Position numbers and translations under genes: made by a program
NCBI RefSeq assembly: GCF_900128905.1
Contig: NZ_FQTV01000013.1
Span: 62,001 to 126,000 of the forward strand
DNA length: 64,000 bases
DNA from: Bacteroides luti
GTDB lineage: Bacteria; Bacteroidota; Bacteroidia; Bacteroidales; Bacteroidaceae
Reading direction: 5' to 3'
Shown: positions 53,468 to 62,248 of the stretch, one piece after another
How the letters are laid out: the number at the start of each line of letters is the position of its first letter
Numbering within the stretch: position 1 is the stretch's first letter
The notes under the pieces: model-generated
Database searches by the model: none
Seen by the model: only the letters and a program-made list of their open reading frames with translations
Told to the model about the DNA's origin: nothing

Positions 53468-54532
53468 CTATTGTTCGTTATAATAATCCACATTTTCCTT
53501 CATCAGGATATCAATCGGCATAAAATTTTCTTTTTGCGGTCTTTTTTTGAGTATTAAATATTCGCATAGAGATTTTATTCCATTATAACCCTGAAGTTGC
53601 GGCCTTTGAGCTATCAGTGCAGTTATATAGCCTTCTCTTAATACATTTGCATTTTCTTCAATTGCATCATATCCTACAACTATTAGGTTGTGGATGTCTC
53701 TGACTTTTATGTAATTAGCAAGTTTGTGACATGTAGAGTTGAAAACTATTATTCCTTTTATATTGTTTTGACTCTCAAAGAATGCATCAAGTACACTGAA
53801 GTTGAATACAGAACTGCCTATCTTTAAATCCACATAATGAACTTTTCCTGTGTAGCCTACAGTATTTAGATAGCTATTAAATCCAGCTTCTCTGTTAATA
53901 CTTTGATTGGAATTCTGATCTCCGCTGTGAATCATCCTTGATACCAGTATATTTGCGTCTTTACCAATTGAATTTAGTAATATTTTTGCACCTATAACAC
54001 CACTGTCAAAGGAATTGGTACCAAAATATGCAAGCTGGTTTTGCCCTGAAATATTTGAGTCAATATAATTATAGGGAATATTCAATTCATCTAGTTTCTC
54101 GGAAATACTAATTACAGAATTTGCAAACAGTGAAGCAATTAGAACTGCATCAAAACTTATTTGAAAAAGTTCATCTACAGTTTTATTCAAAGAATTGTTG
54201 TCGTATTGGTCAAAATATAGTTTCTGAATATGTACCCCATAATCTTCAAACTCATTGCCAGCCTTGTCGATCCCTTTAGAAATACTTTCCCAATATTCCC
54301 CTTTTTTGAAAGAGGGGATTATGGCTACTATTTTATATTGTTTTTTTGAAGCTAAAGATCTTGCTATCAAATTTGGCTGATAATTAACCATCTTAAGTAC
54401 AGCGTTCACTTTCTTAAGATTCTCTTCAGAAACGCGTCCACGGTTATGAAGTACCCTGTCGACAGTTCCGGCAGAGACACCAGCCATTTGGGCTATATCT
54501 TTAATTCTTATATTTTCTGTATCTTTTGTCAT
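53468..54532 (-). CDS. LacI-family transcription regulator
   Basis: The 354-residue repressor has an N-terminal LacI helix-turn-helix (IRIKDIAQMAGVSAGTVDRVLHNRGRVSEEN in part, residues 8-37), a hinge helix (NLIARSLASKK) and a periplasmic-binding-type sugar domain. It is the first gene of the operon with the mannonate oxidoreductase and uxuA, so its ligand is likely a hexuronate intermediate. A perfect 34-bp palindrome lies over the -33 element of its own promoter and is the best candidate for an autoregulatory operator. Confidence 0.93.
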   Translation of the reverse strand: MTKDTENIRIKDIAQMAGVSAGTVDRVLHNRGRVSEENLKKVNAVLKMVNYQPNLIARSLASKKQYKIVAIIPSFKKGEYWESISKGIDKAGNEFEDYGVHIQKLYFDQYDNNSLNKTVDELFQISFDAVLIASLFANSVISISEKLDELNIPYNYIDSNISGQNQLAYFGTNSFDSGVIGAKILLNSIGKDANILVSRMIHSGDQNSNQSINREAGFNSYLNTVGYTGKVHYVDLKIGSSVFNFSVLDAFFESQNNIKGIIVFNSTCHKLANYIKVRDIHNLIVVGYDAIEENANVLREGYITALIAQRPQLQGYNGIKSLCEYLILKKRPQKENFMPIDILMKENVDYYNEQ

Positions 54533-54571
54533 TGTTGTTAATGGGCATGCTTTTTATTGATGTTGTCGATG

Positions 54572-54602
54572 CAAATTTATGATTAAAGATTTGAATATGC
54601 AA
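54572..54602 (-). promoter_or_regulatory. Promoter of the lacI-SDR-uxuA operon
   Basis: On the minus strand, TTG (54600-54602) and TAAATTTG (54572-54579) have a 20-bp spacer, with the -7 ending 39 bp upstream of the ATG. The -33 lies inside one end of the 34-bp palindrome. Confidence 0.7.
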
Positions 54603-54630
54603 TACGTGTGTTCGAACACACGTATTGCAT
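54597..54630. promoter_or_regulatory. Perfect 34-bp palindrome, probable LacI-type operator
   Basis: Two 17-bp arms, ATGCAATACGTGTGTTC and its exact reverse complement, meet without a spacer. The centre TGTTCGAACA resembles a LacI-family half-site pair with central CG. It overlaps the -33 element, so a bound repressor would block the operon. Confidence 0.75.
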
Positions 54631-54990
54631 TGATTTTGTTAATATGCTGATTTATTGTACTTTGATTGAATTGAATATACCAAACTTTTCTATTTATTAT
54701 ATGTTTTCAAACATGTTGATTTGTTGATTAGTTATATACTTTTAATATAAAATGCTTATTATCAGATATATTGTGTTTAAGCATTGTATATAATAGTATA
54801 TTATTAGCTTGTTTATATATATTTGAAGTTATTTTCTTTTTCTCTTAAATATTTTTATTTTTCATGTATAATATGTATATTTAGCTGTTAATTTTATGTA
54901 CGGAGTTTATCACGAACTCAACTGTTCCTTTATTCTTTGATTATTTTCTGATTTAATATATATTGAATCTTTTTTTTAGTATTAATCATT

Positions 54991-55557
54991 ATGGATATAA
55001 GAATCAGATACTCTCACAAGCTAATATTAATCATTCTGCTAGGAGTGATTGCAGGTAGTGGATGGCTGTTTCTTTACTTGCTAAGAGTGCAAGATTACCT
55101 GGGAGATAGTCCGGCAGCTTGTGTCAATTGTCATGTAATGGGGCCATATTATGCTACCTGGCAACATAGTTCTCACAACAGGGGGACTACCTGTAATGAT
55201 TGTCACGTTCCTCACGAGAATATAGCAAAAAAATATTTCTTCAAGGCAAATGATGGCGTCAGACACACATATAAGTTTTTAACTAACACTGAGAGGCAGA
55301 CTATTCAGGCAATTCCGTCAAGTTCAGAAGTTATTATGAATAACTGTATCCGTTGCCACACTCAATTAAATACTGAATTTGTAAAAACCGGTAGAGTGGA
55401 TTACATGATGACCCAGGTTGGGGAAGGTAAAGCTTGTTGGGATTGTCATCGGCAAGTTACTCATGGAGGAACAAACAGTCTATCTTCAACTCCTTATGCA
55501 CTGGTTCCTTATCCGAAATCGCCTGTACCCGAATGGTTGAAGAAAATAATGAAATAG
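54991..55557 (+). CDS. nrfH: Cytochrome c nitrite reductase membrane subunit
   Basis: The 188-residue tetraheme protein is the quinol-oxidising membrane anchor of NrfA. One hydrophobic segment (about 10-30) is followed by four CxxCH sites: CVNCH, CNDCH, CIRCH and CWDCH. It passes electrons from menaquinol to NrfA in the periplasm. The nrfA start lies 25 bp downstream. No hcp-type operator is visible upstream. Identification is secure. Confidence 0.96.
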   Translation: MDIRIRYSHKLILIILLGVIAGSGWLFLYLLRVQDYLGDSPAACVNCHVMGPYYATWQHSSHNRGTTCNDCHVPHENIAKKYFFKANDGVRHTYKFLTNTERQTIQAIPSSSEVIMNNCIRCHTQLNTEFVKTGRVDYMMTQVGEGKACWDCHRQVTHGGTNSLSSTPYALVPYPKSPVPEWLKKIMK

Positions 55558-55582
55558 TCAGAAGAATATAAAGATATAGGAT

Positions 55583-57064
55583 ATGGAAAAGAAACTGAAA
55601 GCATGGCAAGGGTGGTTATTGTTTGGAGGAACAATGATCATTGTTTTTGTATTAGGATTGATAGTCGCCTCCTTAATGGAGCACAGAGCAGAGGTAGTTA
55701 GCATCTATAATAACAAAAAAGTAGATATTAAAGGCATCGAGCCTAGGAATGAAATTTTCAGGGATAATTATCCAAGGGAGTATCAAACGTGGTCAGAGAC
55801 AGCAGATACGAGTTTTAAGAGTGAATTCAATGGCAGTCAGGCTGTGGATGTGCTGGAGCAACGCCCCGAAATGGTAATTCTTTGGGCCGGATACGCTTTT
55901 TCAAAAGAATATAAAACTCCGAGAGGACATATGCATGCTATTGATGATATCAGAGAAACTCTCAGAACCGGAGCACCTAAAACGGATAAAGATGGTCCTC
56001 AGCCTTCAACTTGCTGGACATGTAAAAGTCCGGATGTTCCTCGTATGATGGAATCAATAGGAGTAAATGCGTTCTATAATAACAAATGGTCTGCTTTTGG
56101 CAGTGAAATAGTTAATCCAATAGGCTGTTCCGATTGCCATGAATCAAAAACCATGAATCTGCATATAAGTCGCCCTGCTTTGCGTGAGGCTTTTGCTCGT
56201 CAGGGGAGGGATATTGATAAAGCAACTCCTCAAGAAATGAGATCATTGGTTTGTGCTCAATGTCACGTTGAGTATTATTTCAAGAAAGATGGCAATTATC
56301 TTACATTTCCTTGGGATAAAGGAATGACTGTAGAAAAAATTGAAGAATATTACGATAAAGCTAACTACTTTGATTATAAGAATGCTTTAAGCAGAGCTCC
56401 AATACTAAAAGCTCAGCATCCTGATTTTGAAATATTCCAATTGGGTATTCATGGACAGAGAGGTGTTTCTTGTGCCGACTGTCATATGCCGTATGAAAAT
56501 GAAGGAGGTATTAAATATAGTGACCATCATATTCAAAGTCCTTTAGCATCCATAGACAGAACCTGTCAGGTTTGTCACCGCGAAACAGAAGAAACTCTTC
56601 GCAATAATGTGTATGAAAGACAAAGAAAATGCAATGAAATACGTACTTGTTTGGAAAAAGAACTAGCCAAAGCGCACATTGAAGCTAAATTTGCATGGGA
56701 TAAAGGAGCCACAGAAGTGCAGATGAAAGAGGCTTTGAACTTAATTCGTCAGGCTCAATGGAGATGGGATTTTTCAGTTGCATCGCATGGAGCTGCATTT
56801 CATGCTCCTCAGGAAGTTCAGCGCATGTTGAGTCATGGAATAGACAGAGCATTGCAAGCTCGTTTGGCTATTGCTAAAGTTTTGGCAAAGAATGGTTACG
56901 CTGCAGATGTACCAATGCCTGATATTTCTACAAAAGCAAAAGCTCAGAAATATATTGGTTTGGATATACCAAAAGAACAAAAAGCAAAAAAAGAATTTCT
57001 TAAAACGATTGTTCCACGCTGGATTGAGAAAGCAAAAGCTAACGGACGTTTTTCAAAGATTTAA
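55583..57064 (+). CDS. nrfA: Ammonia-forming cytochrome c nitrite reductase
   Basis: This 493-residue pentaheme enzyme reduces nitrite to ammonium in the periplasm with six electrons. The active-site heme has the special lysine motif CWTCK; the others are CSDCH, CAQCH, CADCH and CQVCH. An N-terminal hydrophobic segment (about 12-30) serves as an uncleaved or cleaved signal. The Gln/Lys-rich and KAHIEAKFAWDKGA region and the C-terminal helices are typical. It works with NrfH and needs the cytochrome c maturation genes that follow. It also reduces NO and hydroxylamine. Confidence 0.97.
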   Translation: MEKKLKAWQGWLLFGGTMIIVFVLGLIVASLMEHRAEVVSIYNNKKVDIKGIEPRNEIFRDNYPREYQTWSETADTSFKSEFNGSQAVDVLEQRPEMVILWAGYAFSKEYKTPRGHMHAIDDIRETLRTGAPKTDKDGPQPSTCWTCKSPDVPRMMESIGVNAFYNNKWSAFGSEIVNPIGCSDCHESKTMNLHISRPALREAFARQGRDIDKATPQEMRSLVCAQCHVEYYFKKDGNYLTFPWDKGMTVEKIEEYYDKANYFDYKNALSRAPILKAQHPDFEIFQLGIHGQRGVSCADCHMPYENEGGIKYSDHHIQSPLASIDRTCQVCHRETEETLRNNVYERQRKCNEIRTCLEKELAKAHIEAKFAWDKGATEVQMKEALNLIRQAQWRWDFSVASHGAAFHAPQEVQRMLSHGIDRALQARLAIAKVLAKNGYAADVPMPDISTKAKAQKYIGLDIPKEQKAKKEFLKTIVPRWIEKAKANGRFSKI

Positions 57065-57094
57065 TATAAAGATTAAAGTTGAATGAAATTAAAG

Positions 57095-57129
57095 TAACCA
57101 CTATCATCATTAAATGTTGATAGTGGTTA
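57095..57129 (+). terminator. Hairpin between nrfA and the cytochrome c maturation genes
   Basis: TAACCACTATCA and TGATAGTGGTTA form a perfect 12-bp stem with an 11-nt loop, 30 bp past nrfA. The T-run is poor (ATCTTTG), so it may only attenuate transcription into the next genes or stabilise the nrfHA message. Confidence 0.5.
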
Positions 57130-57135
57130 TCTTTG
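57128..57135 (+). promoter_or_regulatory. Candidate internal promoter for the maturation genes
   Basis: TATCTTTG matches TAnnTTTG and overlaps the end of the hairpin, 26 bp upstream of the next ATG. A -33 is not evident. Confidence 0.35.
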
Positions 57136-57161
57136 TGTAAGAATTGAACAAATATTAGTAT

Positions 57162-58400
57162 ATGTGGAAACAACCTTGGGGATTTAAAGAAGGATATTCA
57201 ATCTGTATCGGATTATTTATTACAGGCACATTGCTCCAGATGTCAATTGGAAAAATAAACCTTGATGCTCTTGCCTATCCTGCTAATCTGATTTCAGGAA
57301 TTGGATATTTTTTATTGCTTACGGTATTATATCTTAAATACAAGAAATCATCTTATATAGTTAGCTGGCTTAGTAGTTATCAGGCAGCCATATCTTCCAT
57401 GTCGTCTATGGTATTTATGATTGTTTTGATGGGGCTTATCAGGCAGACTCCCGGTTATATTTCAATGGAAGGAAACTTCATTGGATTCTCTCAGATGCTT
57501 TCTGCATGGTCTTTCGCACTATTATTTCTTTGGATGATTACTATTTTATCAATGACGATAATTAGAAGATTGAATCATTTTAAATGGAGAGATACATCTT
57601 TTATGTTGAATCATATTGGTTTGTTATTGGCGCTGGTTGGTTCTATTTTAGGAAGTGCAGATATTCAAAAACTCGAAATGACTACAATGGCTGGAAGGCC
57701 GGAATGGCGTGCTTTAAATGAACGAAAAGAAGTTGTTGAATTGCCTTTAGCTATTGAATTACATAAATTTTCAATTAAGGAGTATCCACCTAAATTAATG
57801 TTGATTGACAATGAAACAGGTGCATCTCTTCCTCAAGGAAAGCCTGCCACTTTTTTAGTAGAGCCTGGCCTTGGAACCGGCCAACTGCTTGACTGGACTA
57901 TTTCAGTAAAAAAGTATCTTCCATATGCTGCAAGCGTGCCATCAGGAGATACACTTCGGTATGTTGAATTTCATTCTTTTGGAGCAACAAATGCTCTTTA
58001 TGCGAAAGCAACAAATCGTAAAAAAGGCATATCTCGTGAAGGGTGGGTGAGTTGTGGAAACTTTATGTTTCCCTATAACGCAATAAAGTTGGATGATAAA
58101 GTGAGTCTGATAATGCCGGAACTGGAACCACAACGTTTTTATTCAAGTGTAACGGTGTATTTAGAATCTATGAAAGTTAATGATGCTATAATTGAGGTGA
58201 ATAAGCCTTTTGAAATTGATGGATGGAAAATCTATCAATTAAGTTATGATGAATCAAAAGGCAGATGGAGTGAGGTTAGTGTATTTCAGTTAGTAAAAGA
58301 TCCATGGTTACCAATAGTGTATACAGGAATATTAATGATGGTAATTGGAGCAATATGTATGTTTACTATGGCTAAAAAGACTAAGGAGGATAAAGTATGA
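57162..58400 (+). CDS. ResB-like cytochrome c maturation protein
   Basis: The 412-residue protein has several membrane segments in residues 15-170, a large periplasmic region (about 175-380) with FEIDGWKIYQLSYDESKGRWSEVSVFQLVKDPWLPIVYTGI near its end, and a last membrane segment (about 385-405). This is the layout of the ResB/Ccs1 component of System II heme attachment. Its stop overlaps the start of ccsA by four bases. Both genes follow nrfHA and should supply heme ligation for those nine CxxC sites. Confidence 0.88.
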   Translation: MWKQPWGFKEGYSICIGLFITGTLLQMSIGKINLDALAYPANLISGIGYFLLLTVLYLKYKKSSYIVSWLSSYQAAISSMSSMVFMIVLMGLIRQTPGYISMEGNFIGFSQMLSAWSFALLFLWMITILSMTIIRRLNHFKWRDTSFMLNHIGLLLALVGSILGSADIQKLEMTTMAGRPEWRALNERKEVVELPLAIELHKFSIKEYPPKLMLIDNETGASLPQGKPATFLVEPGLGTGQLLDWTISVKKYLPYAASVPSGDTLRYVEFHSFGATNALYAKATNRKKGISREGWVSCGNFMFPYNAIKLDDKVSLIMPELEPQRFYSSVTVYLESMKVNDAIIEVNKPFEIDGWKIYQLSYDESKGRWSEVSVFQLVKDPWLPIVYTGILMMVIGAICMFTMAKKTKEDKV

Positions 58401-59188
58401 GTTGGGAATATTTTTCGTTGTTTGCCATAGTGTCTCTTTGCTTCTGGAGTTTTGGTGCGTATGCTGCATGGAGAGAGAAAAAAACTGTATTCGTTCACGG
58501 ATTTACAATAGTGGGATTAGTAGTCTTCTTTATATTTATCGTAGGAATGTGGATTTCACTTGAACGTCCTCCAATGCGGACGATGGGGGAAACTCGTTTG
58601 TGGTATTCATTCTTCCTTCCACTGGTTGGGATTATCACATATAGCCGATGGAAATATAAGTGGATTCTTAGTTTTAGTACTATTCTTTCATTAATATTTA
58701 TTTGCATCAATATACTAAAACCCGAGATACATAATAAAACATTGATGCCTGCATTACAAAGCCCTTGGTTTGCACCACATGTTATCGTATATATGTTTGC
58801 TTATGCAATGCTGGGTGCTGCAGCAGTAATGGCTATCTACCTCCTTTGGAAGAAGAAACAAAAAATATCGCCTATGGAGATGGATCTGTGTGATAATTTG
58901 GCTAATGTTGGATTATCATTCTTAACTCTTGGTTTACTATCCGGAGCCTTGTGGGCAAAAGAAGCCTGGGGACACTATTGGAGTTGGGATCCGAAAGAAA
59001 CATGGGCAGCTGCAACATGGTTAAGTTATTTATGCTACATTCATTTCCGTCTTCATAAAAGGAATGAATACCGAAAAGCGCTTGTTATACTTCTAGTGTC
59101 TTTTGTTCTCTTGCAAATGTGTTGGTATGGAATTAATTATTTGCCATCAGCACAAGGAGCAAGTATTCATACCTACAATATGAGATAG
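58397..59188 (+). CDS. ccsA: Cytochrome c maturation protein CcsA/ResC-like
   Basis: The 263-residue membrane protein has about eight hydrophobic segments and the heme-handling tryptophan-rich motif WGHYWSWDPKETWAAATWL. Conserved histidines lie near APHVIVYMFAYAMLG and in NYLPSAQGASIHTY at the end. It exports heme and, with the ResB-like protein, attaches it to apocytochromes. Start overlaps the previous stop (ATGA), showing translational coupling. Identification is firm. Confidence 0.93.
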   Translation: MSWEYFSLFAIVSLCFWSFGAYAAWREKKTVFVHGFTIVGLVVFFIFIVGMWISLERPPMRTMGETRLWYSFFLPLVGIITYSRWKYKWILSFSTILSLIFICINILKPEIHNKTLMPALQSPWFAPHVIVYMFAYAMLGAAAVMAIYLLWKKKQKISPMEMDLCDNLANVGLSFLTLGLLSGALWAKEAWGHYWSWDPKETWAAATWLSYLCYIHFRLHKRNEYRKALVILLVSFVLLQMCWYGINYLPSAQGASIHTYNMR

Positions 59189-59204
59189 ATAATCAGTGGT
59201 TGTT

Positions 59205-59231
59205 AATTGAATAGATTTCTCTATTTCAATT
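59205..59231. terminator. Weak hairpin between ccsA and the BspA-like gene
   Basis: AATTGAATAGA and TCTATTTCAATT pair with one bulged base and a 4-nt loop between convergent genes. It is AT-rich, so only weakly supported. Confidence 0.35.
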
Positions 59232-59946
59232 ATTCTTCAAGGATGGTTTTAAATTCATTCCAACCTGCAACAGTTTTGGCTTGTGCTGAAATTCCAGTTG
59301 GAACATATAATTTGCAGGTACTTTTAGGTACTCCGTAGAATGTAAAAGGGGTGATCTTGGGTGGAACTGTAGCTTTACAATGTATTTCTTTTAATCCCGA
59401 ACATTCCTGAAAGGCACCATAATCAATAAGAGTAATACTGGCCGGAAGAGAAAGGATTGTTAGTTTTGAACAACCATAAAATGCATTAGTACCAATAGAA
59501 GTAACCCCTTCAGGAATTATTATAGCAGTGAGGCCTGTGCAATCTGAAAATGCCTTTAGACCAATTGCTGTTATGTTTTCAGGAAGGATTATTGTTTTTA
59601 GATTATCTTTAGAATAGAAGGCTTCTTCTGGAACTTCGTCATTTGATACCTCTATTTTATCATCATATAAGGAACTTATAAAAACTCCTCCCTTTACTAT
59701 ACTTGCTTTTGACATATCGAGTACAGTTAATTTTGCCATACTTCGAATCGTTGTAATATCAGTTCCGTTTATTTTTCCTTTGAGTGTTAAGTTTGTAATA
59801 AGACCTTTTTTATCTCCAAGAAGTGAATTTAAATTTCCGGCAGAAACTTTTATAGTATCAGATACAATATTCTGCGCTTCTCCTTTAAAGCATGATGACA
59901 GAAATATTACAACTAATATGATTTTAGAAATAACACTTGCTTTCAT
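59230..59946 (-). CDS. BspA-type leucine-rich repeat surface protein
   Basis: The 238-residue protein has a signal peptide that ends near SSCFKGEAQ, with Cys19 a possible lipidation site. Three to four BspA/TpLRR repeats of about 23 residues follow (LKTIILPENITAIGLKAF, LTAIIIPEGVTSIGTNAF, LTILSLPASITLIDYGAF), each with the IG..AF pattern. The C-terminal cap contains TPFTFYGVPKSTCKLYVPTG. Such proteins are exported and may take part in adhesion. It is short for the family. Confidence 0.9.
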   Translation of the reverse strand: MKASVISKIILVVIFLSSCFKGEAQNIVSDTIKVSAGNLNSLLGDKKGLITNLTLKGKINGTDITTIRSMAKLTVLDMSKASIVKGGVFISSLYDDKIEVSNDEVPEEAFYSKDNLKTIILPENITAIGLKAFSDCTGLTAIIIPEGVTSIGTNAFYGCSKLTILSLPASITLIDYGAFQECSGLKEIHCKATVPPKITPFTFYGVPKSTCKLYVPTGISAQAKTVAGWNEFKTILEE

Positions 59947-60345
59947 GACTACTTAAATAAAGACTATCTATTCTTTCTCTCTAATTAAAAACAAGTCATA
60001 ATAGAAATGGTTTGAATTATAATACATAATATTGACTTGTTGTGAAGGAAATATATGGACTATTATAAGATAATTTAGTCTTTGAATATAAGTATAAATA
60101 TCTAGACACAAATGTTTTAGAAGTTGCAATATAATAAAGACAAAAAATAAGTTGTAAAAATTGTTGTTTTGTGTGAAAAAGATAAATATATTTGTAACGT
60201 CTTTTTTTATATAGCGTTAAAGGTTATTTAATTCATATTACTTATTATAATTGTTTTTATAGCAATTGATTGTGATAAATAATTTTATCCCCACGCTTAA
60301 AATAAAAAACGCCTGATTGGGGACTAAAGGCATAAACTATTTTAT
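59947..60345. other. Divergent gap upstream of frameshifted porin-like gene
   Basis: This 399-bp AT-rich gap has no gene. A TATATTTG -7-like element on the plus strand lies at 60187-60194, and TAGCGTTAAAG near 60217 resembles the TTAGCGTTTAA motif seen upstream of the OmpA-like gene. Confidence 0.5.
60187..60194 (+). promoter_or_regulatory. Candidate -7 element of the porin-like gene
   Basis: TATATTTG fits the consensus, with TTTG at 60167-60170 at a slightly short 16-bp spacing. It would give a long leader of about 145 nt. Confidence 0.35.
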
Positions 60346-60982
60346 ATGAAAAAACTGTTTTTATTAGCGGCTTTTACTAGGATGTAATTCCCTGGTAAAT
60401 GCGCAAAGTTCTCAAACAAATGCAACTCCAGTTTCATGGAACGCAAAGGCAGGTCTGAATATTAGTAACTGGACAGGTGAAGGTACAGATGGACTTGATG
60501 CCAAAATTGGTTTTAAACTTGGTGTTGGCATGGAATATGCGTTAGATAATACATGGTCTTTGCAGCCATCTTTATTGTTATCATCAAAAGGAACGAAAGC
60601 ATCAGGAGATGTTAATGGATACAGTGCTAAAGTAACTGTTAACCAAATGTATCTTGAATTACCGGTTAATCTGCAGGCAAGAATGCCGATTTCTAACAAT
60701 ACTAATTTTGTTATTGCAGCCGGTCCATATTTTGCTTACGGTGTAGGTGGAAAATCAACAGGCAAGGTTAGTGCCAATGGTCAAACTGAATCGGGTGATA
60801 CAGATACATTCGGTAGTGATGGCCTCAAAAGATTTGATGCCGGATTAGGTTTTGGCGTTTCATTGGAATTTAATAAAGTTATCATTGGACTCGAAAGTCA
60901 GCTTGGATTAACAAAATTAGGAGATGGTGATAATGCTCCAAAGAATATTAACTTTGGAATAACTGCTGGCTATAAGTTCTAA
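60346..60982 (+). pseudogene. Outer-membrane beta-barrel (porin-like) protein, frameshifted in the signal peptide
   Basis: A start at 60346 gives MKKLFLLAAFTRM and then a stop at 60385. In the next frame the coding sequence goes on as GCNSLVNAQSSQTNATPVSW and then a clear barrel protein that ends TAGYKF, about 200 residues. The break is near 60376-60380; one extra base or two lost bases (ACTCTAGG to ACTAGG) would explain it. The remaining frame has no start until an internal ATG at 60530, inside the barrel. It may be a true mutation, a sequencing error, or rarely a +1 shift at the AGG codon. Confidence 0.85.
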
Positions 60983-61045
60983 TATAAAATATTGTATACA
61001 AGCCTTTGCTTGTAAAGAAGTTATCTAAATCGTTGAAAAAAACTG

Positions 61046-61087
61046 CCCCTGCAATGTTTGTTCATTATAACATTGCAGGGGATTTCA
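61046..61087 (+). terminator. Terminator of the porin-like gene
   Basis: CCCCTGCAATGTT pairs perfectly with AACATTGCAGGGG over 13 bp around a 10-nt loop, followed by ATTTCATTTT, 63 bp past the stop. Confidence 0.7.
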
Positions 61088-61129
61088 TTTTAAATGCCTA
61101 ATCTGGCATTCAGAATATAATTCAAAATT

Positions 61130-61203
61130 ATTGGTGAAAGACCGCAATTTTATTGGCCAATGATTTTAATTTATTGACCAAAGAATCTAAACCATTGGCC
61201 AAT
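61130..61203. repeat. Array of four palindromic repeats, 21-bp period (family 2, copy B)
   Basis: Core units start at 61130, 61152, 61173 and 61194 (steps 22, 21, 21): ATTGGTGAAA, ATTGGCCAAT, ATTGACCAAA and ATTGGCCAAT. Units and period match the array at 51026-51098; TTTATTGGCCAATGATTTT is shared almost exactly. It lies between the ends of two convergent genes, just after a terminator. Confidence 0.85.
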
Positions 61204-61224
61204 AAATATCCTGACGACAATATG

Positions 61225-62142
61225 CTAAATTCTATCTATTGAAGCGAATGTTCGTTTTATGCTTGCTGTGTATTTTACTTTTGGGTAACCAATAAGAAGG
61301 AATATGCCTTCACGACTTTTGTGCTTAATTCCATATTTTTCTCTAAATAGCCTGGCAACTTTTCCATTTTGGATAAATGGGTGTACAGCACCGTTAAAGC
61401 AGGTACCCAAACCCAATGACTCGGCAGCAAGCATGGCGTATGTTGCAGCTATGAGCGGATCAGCCGGATCGCTATAGGGAGTCGCGTAAAAATATAGTGC
61501 AACCGGTGCATCATAATTTACAATGTTTTCGCCTTTCATCATGTAATCGGTATAAGCGTAAACACAAGGACGAACAAATCCCTTAAATAGTTCTGTATTC
61601 GCTTTTCCCCAGATTGGTCTCATTATAGTGAGAAACCATTTGGAAACAAACCATTTCATGTTTTCCAGATAATGGCAGAAGTCTTCTGCAAATGCTGAAA
61701 CTTTTTCTTTACTGTCGAAAACTAATACATGTACGTCCGAGGGTGGTAAGCCCATTGGCGCTGTTTGAGCAGCTTCTAATATTTTATCTATTAGTTCACT
61801 TTCAACGGGAACATCTTTAAATTCACGAATACTCCGGCGACGGTACAATAAATTCAGCATTGATTTATATGATGCAGCTTCTTCTTTGGAAGGAATATCT
61901 ATTAAATCATCGGTTGAAGTACATCTACCTTCAATGGTTATTGCTTTTTGGGGACAGATCATCATGCAATGTCCACAAGCTAAGCAACCGAACAATGGTT
62001 TATCTGACTGCTTTACTTTTCCGTTTTCAATTGTCAGACTAAAATCTTTGCAAACAGAAACACATAGTCCGCAGTCATTGCAAAGGTCTTTGTTTAATAT
62101 TATCCGACCACGTTCTTTAGTTCTTGATGTTGGAATAGCCAT
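61225..62142 (-). CDS. Ferredoxin-nitroreductase fusion protein
   Basis: The 305-residue protein has two 4Fe-4S sites near the N terminus (CNDCGLCVSVCKDF and CLACGHCMMICP, residues about 21-65) and a nitroreductase-fold FMN domain (about 90-300; RRSIREFKDVPVESELIDKILEAAQTAPMG in part). Such proteins reduce nitro groups, flavins or quinones with electrons from ferredoxin-type clusters. It is alone on its strand. The physiological substrate is unknown; it could activate nitroimidazole drugs, but this is inference. Confidence 0.92.
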   Translation of the reverse strand: MAIPTSRTKERGRIILNKDLCNDCGLCVSVCKDFSLTIENGKVKQSDKPLFGCLACGHCMMICPQKAITIEGRCTSTDDLIDIPSKEEAASYKSMLNLLYRRRSIREFKDVPVESELIDKILEAAQTAPMGLPPSDVHVLVFDSKEKVSAFAEDFCHYLENMKWFVSKWFLTIMRPIWGKANTELFKGFVRPCVYAYTDYMMKGENIVNYDAPVALYFYATPYSDPADPLIAATYAMLAAESLGLGTCFNGAVHPFIQNGKVARLFREKYGIKHKSREGIFLLIGYPKVKYTASIKRTFASIDRI

Positions 62143-62248
62143 AATCTAAAATGTTAATATTTAGACTTTTGTTGATATATGGCTATAAATATAGATATTA
62201 AATTGAAAATAGAATAATCTTTTGTTTGTTTATTTAAATCAAAATACT

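Larger units (their letters stand above)
54533..54990. other. Divergent gap between LacI operon and nrfHA
   Basis: This 458-bp gap holds the LacI promoter and 34-bp palindrome near its left end. The right part (54640-54990), which must include the nrfH promoter, is AT-rich; a GAGTT/AACTC inverted repeat near 54904 is the only small symmetry. No TGTAAC-N4-GTTACA site like that of hcp is present, and no gene. Confidence 0.6.

Noticed and set aside
53437..53493. Longer N terminus for the SDR oxidoreductase
   Set aside because: The extra 19 residues overlap the lacI gene, do not resemble an SDR start, and an ATG at 53436 gives the expected N terminus.
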